Below, piece after piece: positions 1 through 12,945 of a stretch of 52,912 nucleotides of DNA (positions within the stretch are counted from its first letter, which is position 1; each line of letters starts with the position of its first letter). This DNA is from Nemertoderma westbladi (lineage: Eukaryota; Xenacoelomorpha; Nemertodermatida; Nemertodermatidae), in assembly GCA_032718475.1 (NCBI GenBank), contig JAUCBJ010000418.1, forward strand, positions 1 to 52,912, read 5' to 3'. A model generated the notes under the pieces. It was not told where the DNA came from. It searched no databases and saw only the letters and a list, made by a program, of their open reading frames with translations. The translations under genes were made by a program, and so were the position numbers.

Positions 1-402
1 AGCAGTAGTTCCAGTACTCCCCTATGAGGGTTTATGCTGGGCTCTAACTTGCGGAGGACACCAAATCTCTGGATGGCACATTCACAAGAATGCTACGCCG
101 GGTTCAGTGTTGTCAAGTAAAATGCACACATCTCCAACCAGACACTATATAACATTGGAGGTATCTCATTGGTTCCACCAAGCTTGACACTACAACAAAG
201 TCGCCTCCGCTTTGCAGGACATTGCTTTCGCCGTGAGGACCAGCCAGTGCATAATATTGTACTTTGGCAGCCTCATGGAGTGAATAAGCATGGTGGACAG
301 CCCATGACTTTCTTGAGACGCATCTTAAAGGACACTGGCCTTGAAGATGCGGATGATCTAGATGCAATGCATAGACATACACTTATCTCATGAGTTCATT
401 AA
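1..402 (+). mobile_element. 3' end of a non-LTR retrotransposon (RT C-terminal tail), degraded
   Basis: The last 74 codons (169-393) are open. They carry the RFAGHCFRREDQP, W-P-H-G and LKDTGL blocks that end the reverse transcriptase ORF of many animal non-LTR elements, after the RT catalytic core. Upstream bases 1-168 give recognisable but frameshifted pieces (WALT, SLDG, TRML-like) of the RT-to-tail segment, with an in-frame stop near 118. The copy is dead and cut by the window edge. A close relative lies on the opposite strand at 50528-50960. The clade is not settled; RTE/CR1-like is my best guess. Confidence 0.75.
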
Positions 403-412
403 CTCATGTGTA

Positions 413-537
413 ACTAATTTCGTTAACCTGTAATGGAACCATTGGTATCTTTGTTTCTTCATTGGCAATTGGGTTTGGCACAATGCAATGAATACACAAT
501 GATACCAATGGTTCCAGCACAGGTTAACGAAGTTAGT
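413..537. repeat. Foldback (palindromic) repeat, 41-bp arms
   Basis: Arms 413-453 and 497-537 are reverse complements with about 4 mismatches in 41 positions; the shared core is GTTAACCTG and GGAACCATTGGTATC. The 43-bp spacer contains a second small stem (TTCATTG / CAATGAA). It lies directly after the retrotransposon tail. It could be a small MITE or a hairpin belonging to that element's 3' end. No clear target duplication is visible. Confidence 0.7.
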
Positions 538-670
538 GCTGATAATGGGGTGAGCAATTCATTGTTGTGCTGGTGTGGTCGTACATTAATTAAACCCCAT
601 TGAATCTCCAATGTCTTTGTTTTGTTTGGTTTGCAACCAGGATGACGAATAGAGAAACATTCTGGCAGTT

Positions 671-1245
671 AATCGGGAACGAGTTACAGTTTCTGGTATT
701 CAGTTGCGCAGTCGATCACAGCTACAACAGCTTTACTATACTGATTATATCATTGAAACCAATGATGAGGAAAGTTCATCTTATGATTTTCAACCCACTT
801 CCTTGCGACGTGAGTAAGTTGCTAGATGACGGGTTCTTTATTTTATTGGGACCAATTCTATTGTGAATGATGAAGATACCTTTCAGGAAGATGTTTCTTC
901 CTCTGTTCGTGTGGAGGTTCACTGTGATAATGTGTTCGATGCTGTCATGAAGTTGTTCCTGGTTTTGGTGGAGATTTATCTGATGAAGATTCTATGAAGT
1001 TAAAGTTTACTATTAGCTTTTATGGAGAATCTGGTGTTGATGACAAGGGACTATCAAGAGAACTACTTTATTTATTCTGGGAAGAATTCTATGTAAAGGC
1101 AACATGTGGTACTGATGTTCTTTTACCAATAATTCGACACGATTGGCAAGATAGCACCTGGCAAATAATTGGTAGAATACTTGCTTAAGGTGTCAATCAA
1201 TTATCCGTGTATTCCACTATTAATCCCTGTACTACAAACCTCCAG
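671..1245 (+). pseudogene. HECT-type E3 ubiquitin ligase remnant (G2E3-like)
   Basis: Frame 671-808 reads a short stretch starting NRERVTVSGIQ. The same frame resumes at 863-950 with a segment containing VEVHCDNVFDAVMKLF. After a one-base frameshift, frame 1 (about 955-1188) gives FYGESGVDDKGLSRELL, WEEFY and IIGRILA, followed after an in-frame TAA by GVNQLSVYSTINPC. This order (charged lead-in, F-G-E-x-GVD-x-G-x-x-RE, then the GxxxAHG-like helix) matches the start of a HECT domain as in invertebrate G2E3-like proteins. A consensus splice donor, GTGAGTAAG, sits at 810-818, so part may have been an exon. The catalytic-cysteine C-lobe is absent. Stops, a frameshift and truncation indicate a pseudogene or gene fragment. 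The HECT assignment is from motif recall, not a search. Confidence 0.55.
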
Positions 1246-1797
1246 TCGATAAGTTTATGGTCACTGTCCATATGCCACAATGAATTTGCAGACCGTACAG
1301 AATAAACCCAACATTGAATAGCTCTATGAAATCGTGATATGAAATCGAAATGAAAGCAATTCCTAGAGGATCAATCATATCATATCTTTCACGCAGGTGC
1401 CAACATTGAATGTAAATATTTCGCGCTTTCAATGTCCCATTTAAATATACATCCCCTATATTTGGAGTGCGCTGAATGACATCTTGAATGGCTATGTCTA
1501 TATGACCTCATTAGAAATCGCAGTGACACGAGAATAAAGAAGTCCATTTTCACCATGCGCTAACATTTAACAATTTGGCGACATCGTCAGTTTTAAATCA
1601 TAAATTAGTCAGAAAGCAAAGGGATTCTTCATTTATTATAAGTTTAGGCTGGCCACTAAGATTGGCAAATGCCATACTGTATTGATTATATTAATATACA
1701 GTAAACAGGTAAATGTGGGTATGTAATGTTCTGAAATATTATGACTGGTGTAATTATTATAATAAGTTTTATTGATAAATGCTTTTCTTGGATTGAG
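1246..1797. other. Unassigned AT-rich sequence between HECT remnant and satellite 1
   Basis: No recognisable gene. The 66-codon minus-strand open frame at 1232-1432 has no familiar motif. A possible splice-acceptor-like tract (TTTCACGCAG) ends at 1396 but nothing coding follows it convincingly. Confidence 0.4.
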
Positions 1798-4700
1798 AAG
1801 GCATTCTCGGGTGAAGTTTGCATTCTCGGGCCGAGTTTACATTCTCGGGTCGAGTTTGCATTCTCGGGCCGAATTTGCATTCTCGGGTCAAATTTGCATT
1901 CTCGGGCCGAGATTGCATTCTCAGGCAGAGTTTGCATTCTCGGGTCGAGTTTGCTTCTCGGCCACCGAGTTTGCATTCTCGGGCCGAGATTGCATTCTCA
2001 GGCAGAGTTTGCATTCCCAGGTCGAGTTTGCATTCTCGGGCAGAGTTTGCATTCTCAGCCACCGAGTTTGCATTCTCGGGCTGAGTTTGCATTCTCGGCC
2101 TCTGAGTTTGCATTCTCGGCCACCGAGTTTGCACTCTCGGGCTGAGTTTGCATTCTCGGGCAGAGTTTGCATTCTCGGCCACCGAGTTTGCATTCTCGGG
2201 CTGAGATTGCATTCTCGGCCACCGAGTTTGCATTCTCGGGCTGAGTTTGCATTCTCGGGCAGAGTTTGCATTCTCGGCCACCGAGATTGCATTCTCAGGA
2301 AGTGTTTGCATTCTCAGGCAGAGTTTGCATTCTCAGGCAGAGTTTGCATTCTCGGGTCGAGTTTGCATTCTCGGACAGAGTTTACTTTCTCGGCCACCGA
2401 GTTTGCATTCTCGGGCCGAGATTGCATTCTCAGGCAGAGTTTGCATTCTCGGGTCGAGTTTGCATTCTCGGCCACCGAGTTTGCATTCTCGGCCACCGAG
2501 TTTGCATTCTCGGGCAGAGTCTGCATTCTCGGCCACCGAGTTTGCATTCTCGGGCAGAGTTTGCATTCTCGGGCTGAGTTTGCATTCTCGGGCAGAGTTT
2601 GCATTCTCGGCCACCGAGTTTGCATTCTCGGCCACCGAGTTTGCATTCTCGGGCCGAGATTGCATTCTCAGGCAGAGTTTGCATTCTCGGGTCGAGTTTG
2701 CATTTTCGGGCAGAGTTTGCATTCTCGGGCCGAGTTTGCATTCTCGGGCCGAGTTTGCATTCTCGGGCCGAGTTTGCATTCTTGGGCTGAGTTTGCATTC
2801 TCGGGCCAAGTTTGCATTCTCGGCCACCGAGTTTGAATTCTCGGGCCGAGATTGCATTCTCGGGTCGAGTTTGCATTCTCGGGCAGAGTTTGCATTCTCG
2901 GCCACCGTGTTTGCATTCTCGGGCCGAGTTTGCATTCTCGGGCCGAGTTTGCATTCTCGGGCCGAATTTGCATTCTCGGGCAGAGTTTGCAATCTCGGGC
3001 AGAGTTTGCATTCTCGGGCCAAGTTTGCATTCTCGGCCACCGAGTTTGAATTCTCGGGCCGAGATTGCATTCTCGGGTCGAGTTTGCATTCTCGGGCAGA
3101 GTTTGCATTCTCGGCCACCGTGTTTGCATTCGCGGGCCGAGATTGCATTCTCGGGTCGAGTTTGCATTCTCGGGCAGAGTTTGCATTCTCGGCCACCGAG
3201 TTTGAATTCTCGGGCCGAGATTGCATTCTCGGGTCGAGTTTGCATTCTCGGGCAGAGTTTGCATTCTCGGCCACCGAGTTTGCATTCTCGGGACGAGTTT
3301 GCATTCTCGGGCAGAGTTTGCATTCTCGGCCACCGAGTTTGCATTCTCGGGGCTGAGATTTGCATTCTCGGGCTCGAGTTTGCATTCTCGGGCAGAGTTT
3401 GCATTCGCGGGCCGAGATTGCATTCTCGGGCCAAGTTTGCATTCTCGGCCACCGAGTTTGCATTCTCAGGAGAGTTTGCATTCTCGGCAGAGTTTGCATT
3501 CTCGGGTCGAGTTTGCATTCTCGGGCCGATATTGCATTCTCAGGCAGAGTTTGCATTCTCGGGTCGAGTTTGCATTCTCAGGCAGAGTTTGCATTCTCGG
3601 CCCCGAGTTTGAATTCTCGGGCCGAGATTGCATTCTCGGGTCGAGTTTGCATTCTCGGGCAGAGTTTGCATTCTCGGCCACCGAGTTTGCATTCTCGGCC
3701 ACCGAGTTTGCATTCTCGGGCCGAGTTTGCATTCTCGGGCCGAGTTTGCATTCTCGGGTCGAGTTTGCATTCTCGGGCCGAATTTGCATTCTCGGGCCGA
3801 TATTGCATTCTCGGGCAGAGTTTGGATTCTCGGGCCGAGATTGCATTCTCAGGCAGAGTTTGCATTCTCGGGTCGAGTTTGCTTTCTCGGCCACCGAGTT
3901 TGCATTCTCGGGCCGAGATTGCATTCTCAGGCAGAGTTTGCATTCCCGGGTCGAGTTTGCATTCTCGGGCAGAGTTTGCATTTTCGGCCACCGAGTTTGC
4001 ATTCTCGGGCTGAGTTTGCATTCTCGGCCACTGAGTTTGCATTCTCGGCCACCGAGTTTGCATTCTCGGGCTGAGTTTGCATGCTCGGGCAGAGTTTGCA
4101 TTCTCGGCCACCGAGTTTGCATTCTCGGGCTGAGTTTGCATTCTCGGCCACCGAGTTTGCATTCTCGGGCTGAGTTTGCATTCTCGGGCAGAGTTTGCAT
4201 TCTCGGCCACCGAGATTGCATTCTCAGGAAGAGTTTGCATTCTCAGGCAGAGTTTGCATTCTCAGGCAGAGATTGCATTCTCGGGTCGAGTTTGCATTCT
4301 CGGGCAGAGTTTGCTTTCTCGGCCACCGAGTTTGCATTCTCGGGCCGAGATTGCATTCTCAGGCAGAGTTTGCATTCTCGGGTCGAGTTTGCATTCTCGG
4401 CCACCGAGTTTGCATTCTCGGGCAGAGTTTGCATTCTCGGGCCGAGTTTGCATTCTCGGGCTGAGTTTGCATTCTCGGGCCGAGTTTGCATTCTCGGGCC
4501 GAGTTTGCATTCTTGGGCTGAGTTTGCAATCTCGGGCCGAGTTTGCATTCTCGGGCAGAGTTTGCAATCTCGGGCAGAGTTTGCATTCTCGGGCCGAGTT
4601 TGCATTCTCGGGCCGAGTTTGCATTCTTGGGCTGAGTTTGCAATCTCGGGCCGAGTTTGCATTCTCGGGCAGAGTTTGCAATCTCGGGCAGAGTTTGCAT

Positions 4701-6622
4701 TCTCGGGCCGATATTCCATTCTCAGGCAGAGTTTGCATTCTCGGCCAGAGTTTGCATTCTCGGCCGCCGAGTTTGCATTCTCGGGCAGAGTTTGCATTCT
4801 CGGCCACCGAGTTTGCATTCTCGGGCCGAGATTGCATTCTCGGCCAGAGTTTGCATTCTCGGGCTCGAGTTTGCATTCTCGGCCACTGAGTTTGCATTCT
4901 CGGCCACCGAGTTTGCATTCTCGGGCTCGAGTTTGCATTCTCGGGCAGAGTTTGCATTCTCGGCCACCGAGTTTGCATTCTCGGGCGAGTTTGCATTCTC
5001 GGGCAGAGTTTGCATTCTCGGCCACCGAGTTTGCATTCTCGGGCTGAGTTTGCATTCTCGGCCACCGAGTTTGCATTCTCGGGCTGAGTTTGCATTCTCG
5101 GGCAGAGTTTGCATTCTCGGCCACCGAGATTGCATTCTCAGGAAGAGTTTGCATTCTCAGGCAGAGTTTGCATTCTCGGGCCGAGTTTGCATTCTCGGGC
5201 TCGAGTTTGCATTCTCGGGCTGAGTTTGCTTTCTCGGCCACCGAGTTTGCATTCTCGGGCTGAGTTTGCATTCTCGGGCAGAGTTTGCATTCTCGGCCAC
5301 CGAGATTGCATTCTCAGGAAGAGTTTGCATTCTCAGGCAGAGTTTGCATTCTCGGGTCGAGTTTGCATTCTCGGCCACCGAGTTTGCATTCTCGGCCACC
5401 GAGTTTGCATTCGTGGGCAGAGTTTGCATTCTCGGACACCGAGTTTGCATTCTCGGGCTGAGTTTGCATTCTCGGCCACCGAGTTTGCATTCTCGGGCTG
5501 AGTTTGCATTCTCGGGCAGAGTTTGCATTCTCGGCCACCGAGTTTGCATTCTCGGGCCGAGATTGCATTCTCAGGCAGAGTTTGCATTCTCGGGTCGAGT
5601 TTGCATTCTCGGGCAGAGTTTGCATTCTCGGGCCGAGTTTGCATTCTCGGGCCGAGTTTGCATTCTCGGGCCGAGTTTGCATTCTTGGGCTGAGTTTGCA
5701 ATCTCGGGCCGAGTTTGCATTCTCGGGCAGAGTTTGCAATCTCGGGCAGAGTTTGCATTCTCGGGCCAAGTTTGCATTCTCGGCCACCGAGTTTGAATTC
5801 TCGGGCCGAGATTGCATTCTCGGGTCGAGTTTGCATTCTCGGGCAGAGTTTGCATTCTCGGCCACCGTGTTTGCATTCGCGGGCCGAGATTGCATTCTCG
5901 GGCCGAGTTTGCATTCTCGGGCCGAGATTGCATTCTCGGGTCGAGTTTGCATTCTCGGGCAGAGTTTGCATTCTCGGCCACCGTGTTTGAATTCTCGGGC
6001 CGAGATTGCATTCTCGGGTCGAGTTTGCATTCTCGGGCAGAGTTTGCATTCTCGGCCACCGTGTTTGCATTCGCGGGCCGATATTGCATTCTCAGGCAGA
6101 GTTTGCATTCTCGGGTCGAGTTTGCATTCTCAGGCAGAGTTTGCATTCTCGGGTCGAGTTTGCATTCTCGGCCACCGAGTTTGCATTCTCGGGCCGAGTT
6201 TGCATTCTCGGGTCGAGTTTGCATTCTCGGGTCGAGTTTGCATTCTCGGGCAGAGTTTGCATTCTCGGCCACCGAGTTTGCATTCTCGGGCCGAGATTGC
6301 ATTCTCGGCCACCGAGTTTGAATTCTCGGGCCGAGTTTGCATTCTCGGGTCGAGTTTGCATTCTCGGGTCGAGTTTGCATTCTCGGGCAGAGTTTGCATT
6401 CTCGGCCACCGAGTTTGCATTCTCGGGCCGAGATTGCATTCTCAGGCAGAGTTTGCATTCTCGGGTCGAATTTGCATTCTCAGGCAGAGTTTGCATTATC
6501 GGCCACCGAGTTTGCATTCTCAGGCAGAGTTTGCATTCTCGGCCACCGAGTTTGCATTCTCGGGCCGAGTTTGCATTCTCGGGTCGAGTTTGCATTCTCG
6601 GGCCGAGTTTGCATTCTCAGGT
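1798..6622. repeat. Satellite 1: 19/21-bp tandem repeat, about 245 units
   Basis: The array is built from the 19-mer TTTGCATTCTCGGGCCGAG and close variants (GGGCAGAG, GGGTCGAG, GGGCTGAG, CAGGCAGAG). A 21-bp version is interspersed in which the tail is GGCCACCGAG. Variants differ mainly in the last 6-8 bases; TTTGCATTCTC is nearly invariant. Larger blocks recur, for example one with GAATTC-bearing units near 2826, 3045, 3200 and 5785, and one with TTTGCAATCTC units near 4520, 4630 and 5695, showing segmental amplification. Most unit types lack stop codons in most frames, and 19 is not a multiple of 3. Long open frames therefore appear on both strands and are not genes. Confidence 0.97.
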
Positions 6623-6880
6623 CAGGTCACGGCCCAGGCCATTCTGCACTCCACCCACTTTAATTCCCCCCAAGGTTCTGATTCGATTCTACTCATTATC
6701 AAACTTAGCTTTAGAAATTAAAAAAATTCATTTGATTAGCAAAAAATTATAAAGTTTCATGGGTCATTTAGTGTATTTCACTAATTATAGAAAATTCCGG
6801 TTCCGGCCGGAATATTCCGGCATGTTGAATTCCGGTTCCGGTTCCGGCCAGAATCAAAAAATCGATTCCGGGACATCCCT
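6623..6880. mobile_element. Possible hAT-like DNA transposon end (GC-rich subterminal region)
   Basis: Between the two satellites, 6780-6880 is dense in TTCCGGTTCCGGCC and its complement and ends with CGATTCCGGGACATCCCT. Read on the minus strand this starts AGGGATGTCCCGGAATCG, which resembles the (C/T)AGGGATG termini of several animal hAT elements. No matching opposite terminus, target duplication or transposase was found in the window, so this is at most one end of a truncated copy. 6623-6779 is AT-rich with no recognised feature. Confidence 0.3.
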
Positions 6881-9800
6881 AAACTATACTGGGTTTCTAC
6901 TCACAGGCCCCATTACCTAACCCACCCACCTCCAGGTCACAAAACTCTACTGGGTTTCTACACACAGGCCAAATTACCGAACCCACCCACCTCCAGGTCA
7001 CAAAACTCTACTGGGTTTCTACACACAGGCCAAATTACCGAACCCACCCACCTCCAGATCACAAAACTCTACTGGGTTTCTACACACAGGCCAAATTACC
7101 GAACCCACCCACCTCCCTCCAGGTCACAAAACTCTACTGGGATTCTACACACAGCCCCCATTACCTAACCCACCCACCTCCAGGTCACAAAACTCTACTG
7201 GGTTTCTACACACAGGCCAAATTACCGAACCCACCCACCTCCAGGTCACTAAACTCTACCGGGTTTCTACACACAGCCCCCATTACATGACCCACCCACC
7301 TCCAGGTCACGAAAAGCTACACCGGGTTTCTACACATAGGCCCCATTACCGAACCCACCCACCTCCAGGTCACTGAAACGCTACTGGGTTTCTACACACA
7401 GCCCCCATTACCGAACCCACCCACCTCCAGGTCACTGAAAGCTACACCGGGTTTCTACACACAGCCCCCATTACCGAATCCACCCACTCCAGGTCACTAA
7501 ACTCTACTAGGTTTCTACACACAGCCCCCATTACCTAACCCACCCACCTCCAGGTCACGAAAAGCTACACCGGGTTTCTACACACAGGCCCAATTACCGA
7601 ACCCACCCACCTCCAGGTCACTGAAAGCTACACCGGGTTTCTACACACAGCCCCCATTACCGAATCCACCCACCTCCAGGTCATTAAACTCTACTGGGTT
7701 TCTACACACAGGCCAAATTACCTAACCCACCCACCTCCAGGTCACGAAAAGCTACACCGGGTTTCTACACACAGGCCCCATTACCGAACCCACCCACCTC
7801 CACGTCACTGAAAGCTACTGGGTTTCTACACACAGGCCAAATTACCGAACCCACCCACCTCCAGGTCACTAAACTCTACCGGGTTTCTACACACAGCCCC
7901 CATTACATGACCCACCCACCTCCAGGTCACGAAAAGCTACACCGGGTTTCTACACATAGGCCCCATTACCGAACCCACCCACCTCCAGGTCACTGAAAGC
8001 TACTGGGTTTCTACACACAGCCCCCATTACCGAACCCACCCACCTCCAGGTCACTAAACTCTACTAGGTTTCTACACACAGCCCCCATTACCTAACCCAC
8101 CCACCTCCAGGTCACGAAAAGCTACACCGGGTTTCTACACACAGGCCCAATTACCGAACCCACCCACCTCCAGGTCACAAAACTCTACTAGGTTTCTACA
8201 CACAGCCCCCATTACCTAACCCACCCACCTCCAGGTCACGAAAAGCTACACCGGGTTTCTACACACAGGCCCAATTACCGAACCCACCCACCTCCAGGTC
8301 ACTGAAAGCTACACCGGGTTTCTACACACAGCCCCCATTACCGAACCCACCCACCTCCAGGTCACTAAACTCTACTAGGTTTCTACACACAGCCCCCATT
8401 ACCTAACCCACCCACCTCCAGGTCACGAAAAGCTACACCGGGTTTCTACACACAGGCCCAATTACCGAACCCACCCACCTCCAGGTCACTGAAAGCTACA
8501 CCGGGTTTCTACACACAGCCCCCATTACCGAACCCACCCACCTCCAGGTCAGAAAACTCTACCAGGTTTCTACACACAGCCCCCATTACCGAATCCACCC
8601 ACCTCCAGGTCATTAAACTCTACTGGGTTTCTACACACAGGCCAAATTACCTAACCCACCCACCTCCAGGTCACGAAAAGCTACACCGGGTTTCTACACA
8701 CAGGCCCCATTACCGAACCCACCCACCTCCACGTCACTGAAAGCTACTGGGTTTCTACACACAGCCCCCATTACCGAACCCACCCACCTCCAGGTCACGA
8801 AAAGCTACACCGGGTTTCTACACACAGCCCCCATTACCGAACCCACCCACCTCCAGGTCACTGAAAGCTACACCGGGTTTCTACACACAGCCCACATTAC
8901 CGAATCCACCCACTCCAGGTCACTAAACTCTACTAGGTTTCTACACACAGCCCCCATTACCTAACCCACCCACCTCCAGGTCACGAAAAGCTACACCGGG
9001 TTTCTACACACAGCCCCCATTACCGAATCCACCCACCTCCAGGTCACTGAAAGCTACACCGGGTTTCTACACACAGCCCCCATTACCGAATCCACCCACC
9101 TCCAGGTCACTAAACTCTACTAGGTTTCTACACACAGCCCCCATTACCTAACCCACCCACCTCCAGGTCACGAAAAGCTACACCGGGTTTCTACACACAG
9201 GCCCAATTACCGAATCCACCCACCTCCAGGTCATTAAACTCTACTGGGTTTCTACACACAGCCCCCATTACCTAACCCACCCACCTCCAGGTCACAAAAC
9301 TCTACTGGGTTTCTACACACAGCCCCCATTACCTAACCCACCCACCTCCAGGTCACGAAAAGCTACACCGGGTTTCTACACACAGGCCCAATTACCGAAC
9401 CCACCCACCTCCAGGTCACTGAAAGCTACACCGGGTTTCTACACACAGCCCCCATTACCGAATCCACCCACCTCCAGGTCATTAAACTCTACTGGGTTTC
9501 TACACACAGCCCCCATTACCGAACCCACCCACCTCCAGGTCACTGAAAGCTACACCGGGTTTCTACACACAGCCCCCATTACCTAACCCACCCACCTCCA
9601 GGTCACGAAAAGCTACACTGGGTTTCTACACACAGCCCCCATTACCGAACCCACCCACCTCCAGGTCACGAAAAGCTACACTGGGTTTCTACACACAGCC
9701 CCCATTACCTAACCCACCCACCTCCAGGTCACTGAAAGCTACACCGGGTTTCTACACACAGCCCCCATTACCTAACCCACCCACCTCCAGGTCACGAAAA

Positions 9801-12800
9801 GCTACACTGGGTTTCTACACACAGCCCCCATTACCGAACCCACCCACCTCCAGGTCACTGAAAGCTACACCGGGTTTCTACACACAGCCCCCATTACCGA
9901 ATCCACCCACCTCCAGGTCATTAAACTCTACTGGGTTTCTACACACAGGCCAAATTACCGAACCCACCCACCTCCACTCCAGGTCACAAAACTATACTGG
10001 GTTTCTACACACAGGCCCAATTACCGAACCCACCCACCTCCAGGTCACTAAACTCTACCGGGTTTCTAAACACAGCCCCCATTACCTAACCCACCCACCT
10101 CCAGGTCACGAAAAGCTACACCGGGTTTCTACACACAGCCCCCATTACCGAATCCACCCACCTCCAGGTCACTAAACTCTACTAGGTTTCTACACACAGC
10201 CCCCATTACCTACCACCTCCAGGTCACGAAAAGCTACACCGGGTTTCTACACACAGGCCCAATTACCGAACCCACCCACCTCCAGGTCACTGAAAGCTAC
10301 ACCGGGTTTCTACACACAGCCCCCATTACCGAATCCACCCACCTCCAGGTCACTAAACTCTACTAGGTTTCTACACACAGCCCCCCTTTACCGAACCCAC
10401 CCACCTCCAGGTCATTAAACTCTACTGGGTTTCTACACACAGGCCCAATTACCAAACCCACCCACCTCCAGGTCATTAAACTCTACTGGGTTTCTACACA
10501 CAGGCCAAATTACCGAACCCACCCACCTCCCTCCAGGTCACAAAACTATACTGGGTTTCTACTCACAGGCCCCATTACCGAACCCACCCACCTCCAGGTC
10601 ACAAAACTATACTGGGTTTCTACACACAGGCCCAATTACTGAACCCACCCACCTCCAGGTCACTAAACTCTACCGGGTTTCTACACACAGCCCCCATTAC
10701 CTAACCCACCCACCTCCAGGTCACGAAAAGCTACACCGGGTTTCTACACACAGGCCCAATTACCGAACCCACCCACCTCCAGGTCACTAAACTCTACTAG
10801 GTTTCTACACACAGGCCCCATTACCTAACCCACCCACCTCCAGGTCACTGAAAGCTACACCGGGTTTCTACACACAGGCCCCATTACCGAACCCACCCAC
10901 CTCCAGGTCATTAAACTCTACTAGGTTTCTACACACAGCCCCCATTACCTAACCCACCCACCTCCAGGTCACTAAACTCTACTAGGTTTCTACACACAGC
11001 CCCCATTACCTAACCCACCCACCTCCAGGTCACGAAAAGCTACACCGGGTTTCTACACACAGGCCCAATTACCGAACCCACCCACCTCCAGGTCACTAAA
11101 CTCTACTAGGTTTCTACACACAGGCCCCATTACCTAACCCACCCACCTCCAGGTCACTAAACTCTACTGGGTTTCTACACACAGGCCCAATTACCGAACC
11201 CACCCACCTCCAGGTCATTAAACTCTACTAGGTTTCTACACACAGCCCCCATTACCTAACCCACCCACCTCCAGGTCACTAAACTCTACTAGGTTTCTAC
11301 ACACAGCCCCCATTACCTAACCCACCCACCTCCAGATCACGAAAAGCTACACCGGGTTTCTACACACAGCCCCCATTACCGAATCCACCCACCTCCAGGT
11401 CACAAAACTCTACCAGGTTTCTACACACAGCCCCCATTACCGAATCCACCCACCTCCAGGTCACTAAAATCTACTAGGTTTCTACACACAGCCCCCATTA
11501 CCTAACCCACCCACCTCCAGGTCACGAAACTCTACCAGGTTTCTACACACAGCCCCCATTACCGAATCCACCCACCTCCAGGTCATTAAACTCTACTAGG
11601 TTTCTACACACAGCCCCCATTACCTAACCCACCCACCTCCAGGTCACAAAACTCTACCAGGTTTTACACACAGGCCCCATTACCTAACCCACCCACCTCC
11701 AGGTCATTAAACTCTACTAGGTTTCTACACACAGCCCCCATTACCTAACCCACCCACCTCCCTCCAGGTCACGAAAAGCTACACCGGCTTTCTACACACA
11801 GGCCCAATTACCGAACCCACCCACCTCCAGGTCACTGAAAGCTACACCGGGTTTCTACACACAGCCCCCATTACCGAATCCACCCACCTCCAGGTCATTA
11901 AACTCTACTGGGTTTCTACACACAGGCCAAATTCCCGAACCCACCCACCTCCAGGTCACAAAACTATACTGGGTTTCTACACACAGGCCCAATTACCGAA
12001 CCCACCCACCTCCAGGTCACTAAACTCTACCGGGTTTCTACACACAGCCCCCATTACCTAACCCACCCACCTCCAGGTCACAAAACTCTACTGGGTTTCT
12101 ACACACAGGCCAAATTACCGAACCCACCCACCTCCAGGTCACTAAACTCTACCGGGTTTCTACACATAGCCCCCATTACCTAACCCACCCACCTCCAGGT
12201 CACAAAACTCTACTGGGTTTCTACACACAGCCCCCATTACCTAACCCACCCACCTCCAGGTCACTGAAAGCTACACCGGGTTTCTACACACAGCCCCCAT
12301 TACTTAACCCACCCACCTCCAGGTCACTAAACTCTACTAGGTTTCTACACACAGCCCCCATTACCTAACCCACCCACCTCCAGGTCACGAAAAGCTACAC
12401 CGGGTTTCTACACACAGCCCCCATTACTTAACCCACCCACCTCCAGGTCACGAAAAGCTACACCGGGTTTCTACACACAGGCCCAATTACCGAACCCACC
12501 CACCTCCAGGTCACTGAAAGCTACTGGGTTTCTACACACAGCCCCCATTACCGAATCCACCCACCTCCAGGTCATTAAACTCTACTAGGTTTCTACACAC
12601 AGCCCCCATTACCTAACCCACCCACCTCCAGGTCACTGAAAGCTACACCGGGTTTCTACACACATCCCCCATTACCGAATCCACCCACCTCCAGGTCATT
12701 AAACTCTACTGGGTTTCTACACACAGGCCAAATTACCGAACCCACCCACCTCCAGGTCACAAAACTATACTGGGTTTCTACACACAGGCCCAATTACCGA

Positions 12801-12945
12801 ACCCACCCACCTCCAGGTCACTAAACTCTACCGGGTTTCTACACACAGCCCCCATTACCTAACCCACCCACCTCCAGGTCACAAAACTCTACTGGGTTTC
12901 TACACACAGGCCAAATTACCGAACCCACCCACCTCCAGGTCACTA
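6881..12945. repeat. Satellite 2, left block: 61-63-bp tandem repeat
   Basis: About 98 head-to-tail units. Each contains GGGTTTCTACACACAG, then CC(C/A)AATTACC or CCCCCATTACC, then AACCCACCCACCTCCAGGTCA, ending in either AAACTCTACT (61 bp) or GAAAGCTACACC / GAAAAGCTACACC (62-63 bp). Unit types follow one another in a recurring order, giving a trimeric higher-order repeat of roughly 185-190 bp in several stretches (for example around 7560-7700, 8100-8480 and 9130-9480). No coding content. Confidence 0.97.

Noticed and set aside
3221-5047. 608-codon plus-strand open frame in satellite 1 (and others up to 407 codons on the minus strand)
   Set aside because: Tandem 19-bp units with few stop codons leave several frames open on both strands; no amino-acid-level signal, start context or splice sites.
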